Below, in pieces: positions 63,761 to 64,000 of a DNA stretch of 64,000 nt. Origin of the DNA: Allobosea robiniae (GTDB lineage Bacteria; Pseudomonadota; Alphaproteobacteria; Rhizobiales; Beijerinckiaceae); contig NZ_FNBZ01000003.1 of the NCBI RefSeq assembly GCF_900102525.1, forward strand, positions 186,001-250,000, written 5' to 3'. Both the position numbers and the translations under genes were made by a program. Position 1 is the stretch's first letter; each line of letters starts with the position of its first letter. The notes under the pieces are model-generated. The model searched no databases, had not been told where the DNA came from, and was given only the letters and a program-made list of their open reading frames with translations.

Positions 63761-64000
63761 GGCGACCTGCTGAAAATTCGGGGAGACAGATCGGCGACGC
63801 TGGAGCAGCCGAGATGGCCGAGGGTCGTCCAGAATTCGCGTTTCACGAGTTCCAGCGTGCGTCGTACTCCGTACTCGCCATCTGCCGCCAGGCCGAACGC
63901 GACGAGGCGTCCCAGAGCGACGGCATTGGCACCCAGCGCTATGGCGGTGGCGATATCGCTGCCTCGACGCACTCCGGAGTCGAAGATGATCGGAACCTCG
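63757..64000 (-). CDS. FMN-dependent alpha-hydroxy-acid oxidase (C-terminal part, cut by window edge)
   Basis: About 80 C-terminal residues are seen. EVPIIFDSGVRRGSDIATAI followed by ALGANAVALGRLVAFGLAADG is the FMN phosphate-binding end of the (S)-2-hydroxy-acid oxidase/lactate dehydrogenase family (the usual D-x-G-(V/I)-R-x-G-x-D motif). The N-terminal part lies beyond the window. It overlaps the DAO gene start by 4 bases. Confidence 0.85.
   Translation of the reverse strand, partial: EVPIIFDSGVRRGSDIATAIALGANAVALGRLVAFGLAADGEYGVRRTLELVKREFWTTLGHLGCSSVADLSPRIFSRSP

Overview
The window is GC-rich, densely coded DNA with short intergenic gaps. It looks like a chromosome segment of an alphaproteobacterium of the order Hyphomicrobiales; a Bosea-type genome is my best guess, not proven. 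Reasons are the ftsE/ftsX - zinc-ribbon - hpt - cpdR block, the number of ABC importers for sugar acids or polyamine-like solutes, and the gene style. I see no rRNA, tRNA, phage, transposase, plasmid or CRISPR feature.

Layout. 1-7213: housekeeping and stress genes (ftsX partial, ftsE, zinc-ribbon protein, hpt, cpdR-like regulator, TspO, a GH19 lytic enzyme, cysteine dioxygenase with a divergent Lrp regulator, prfC). 7253-9904: an ABC-2 exporter pair, a 24-aa membrane peptide with its own terminator, and a conserved hypothetical gene. 10103-13056: a tight four-gene operon (SMR/EamA-type transporter, 40-aa peptide, NAD-dependent sugar epimerase, class III aminotransferase). 13144-16481: a glycine/tyrosine-rich secreted protein, a TlpA-type thioredoxin, and a two-gene module resembling the mycobacterial decaprenyl-phosphoryl-arabinose enzymes (UbiA-type DPPR synthase plus DprE1-like oxidase). 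16701-19414: a DUF533 protein, and an Lrp regulator divergent from 4-hydroxyphenylpyruvate dioxygenase.

19454-37762 is a catabolic region. It holds a tandem-domain protease inhibitor, a 2-hydroxyacid dehydrogenase, a FadR-type regulator, a MalK/E/F/G-type importer with an L-threonate-dehydrogenase-like enzyme, a LacI regulator, a second beta-hydroxyacid dehydrogenase, a racemase, a CoA transferase, an amidohydrolase and a PotABCD-type importer. 37820-44279 is an RND efflux operon (inactive-looking alpha/beta hydrolase, adaptor, pump) with a divergent LysR regulator. 44252-52979 is a complete potassium operon, small peptide - kdpF - kdpA - 56-aa peptide - kdpB - kdpC - kdpD - kdpE - ptsN, all on the minus strand. 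53176-64000 holds an MFS exporter, a LacI regulator with an orphan binding protein, a TetR-controlled DevBCA/MacAB-like exporter, and a minus-strand operon of an FMN-dependent hydroxyacid oxidase (cut by the window end), a DAO-type FAD oxidoreductase and an M24 peptidase.

Non-coding features worth attention are two copies of a composite palindromic element in opposite orientation (5474-5567 and 36767-36882), a three-hairpin cluster between the binding-protein and permease genes (24984-25055), a perfect LacI-type operator (55049-55062), a double TetR-type operator (58151-58188), and a repeated AATTTTCCTGAT box between the Lrp gene and hppD. The best candidates for undescribed biology are the 10.1-13.1 kb operon together with the DprE1/UbiA-like pair, and the small peptides plus ptsN built into the kdp operon.
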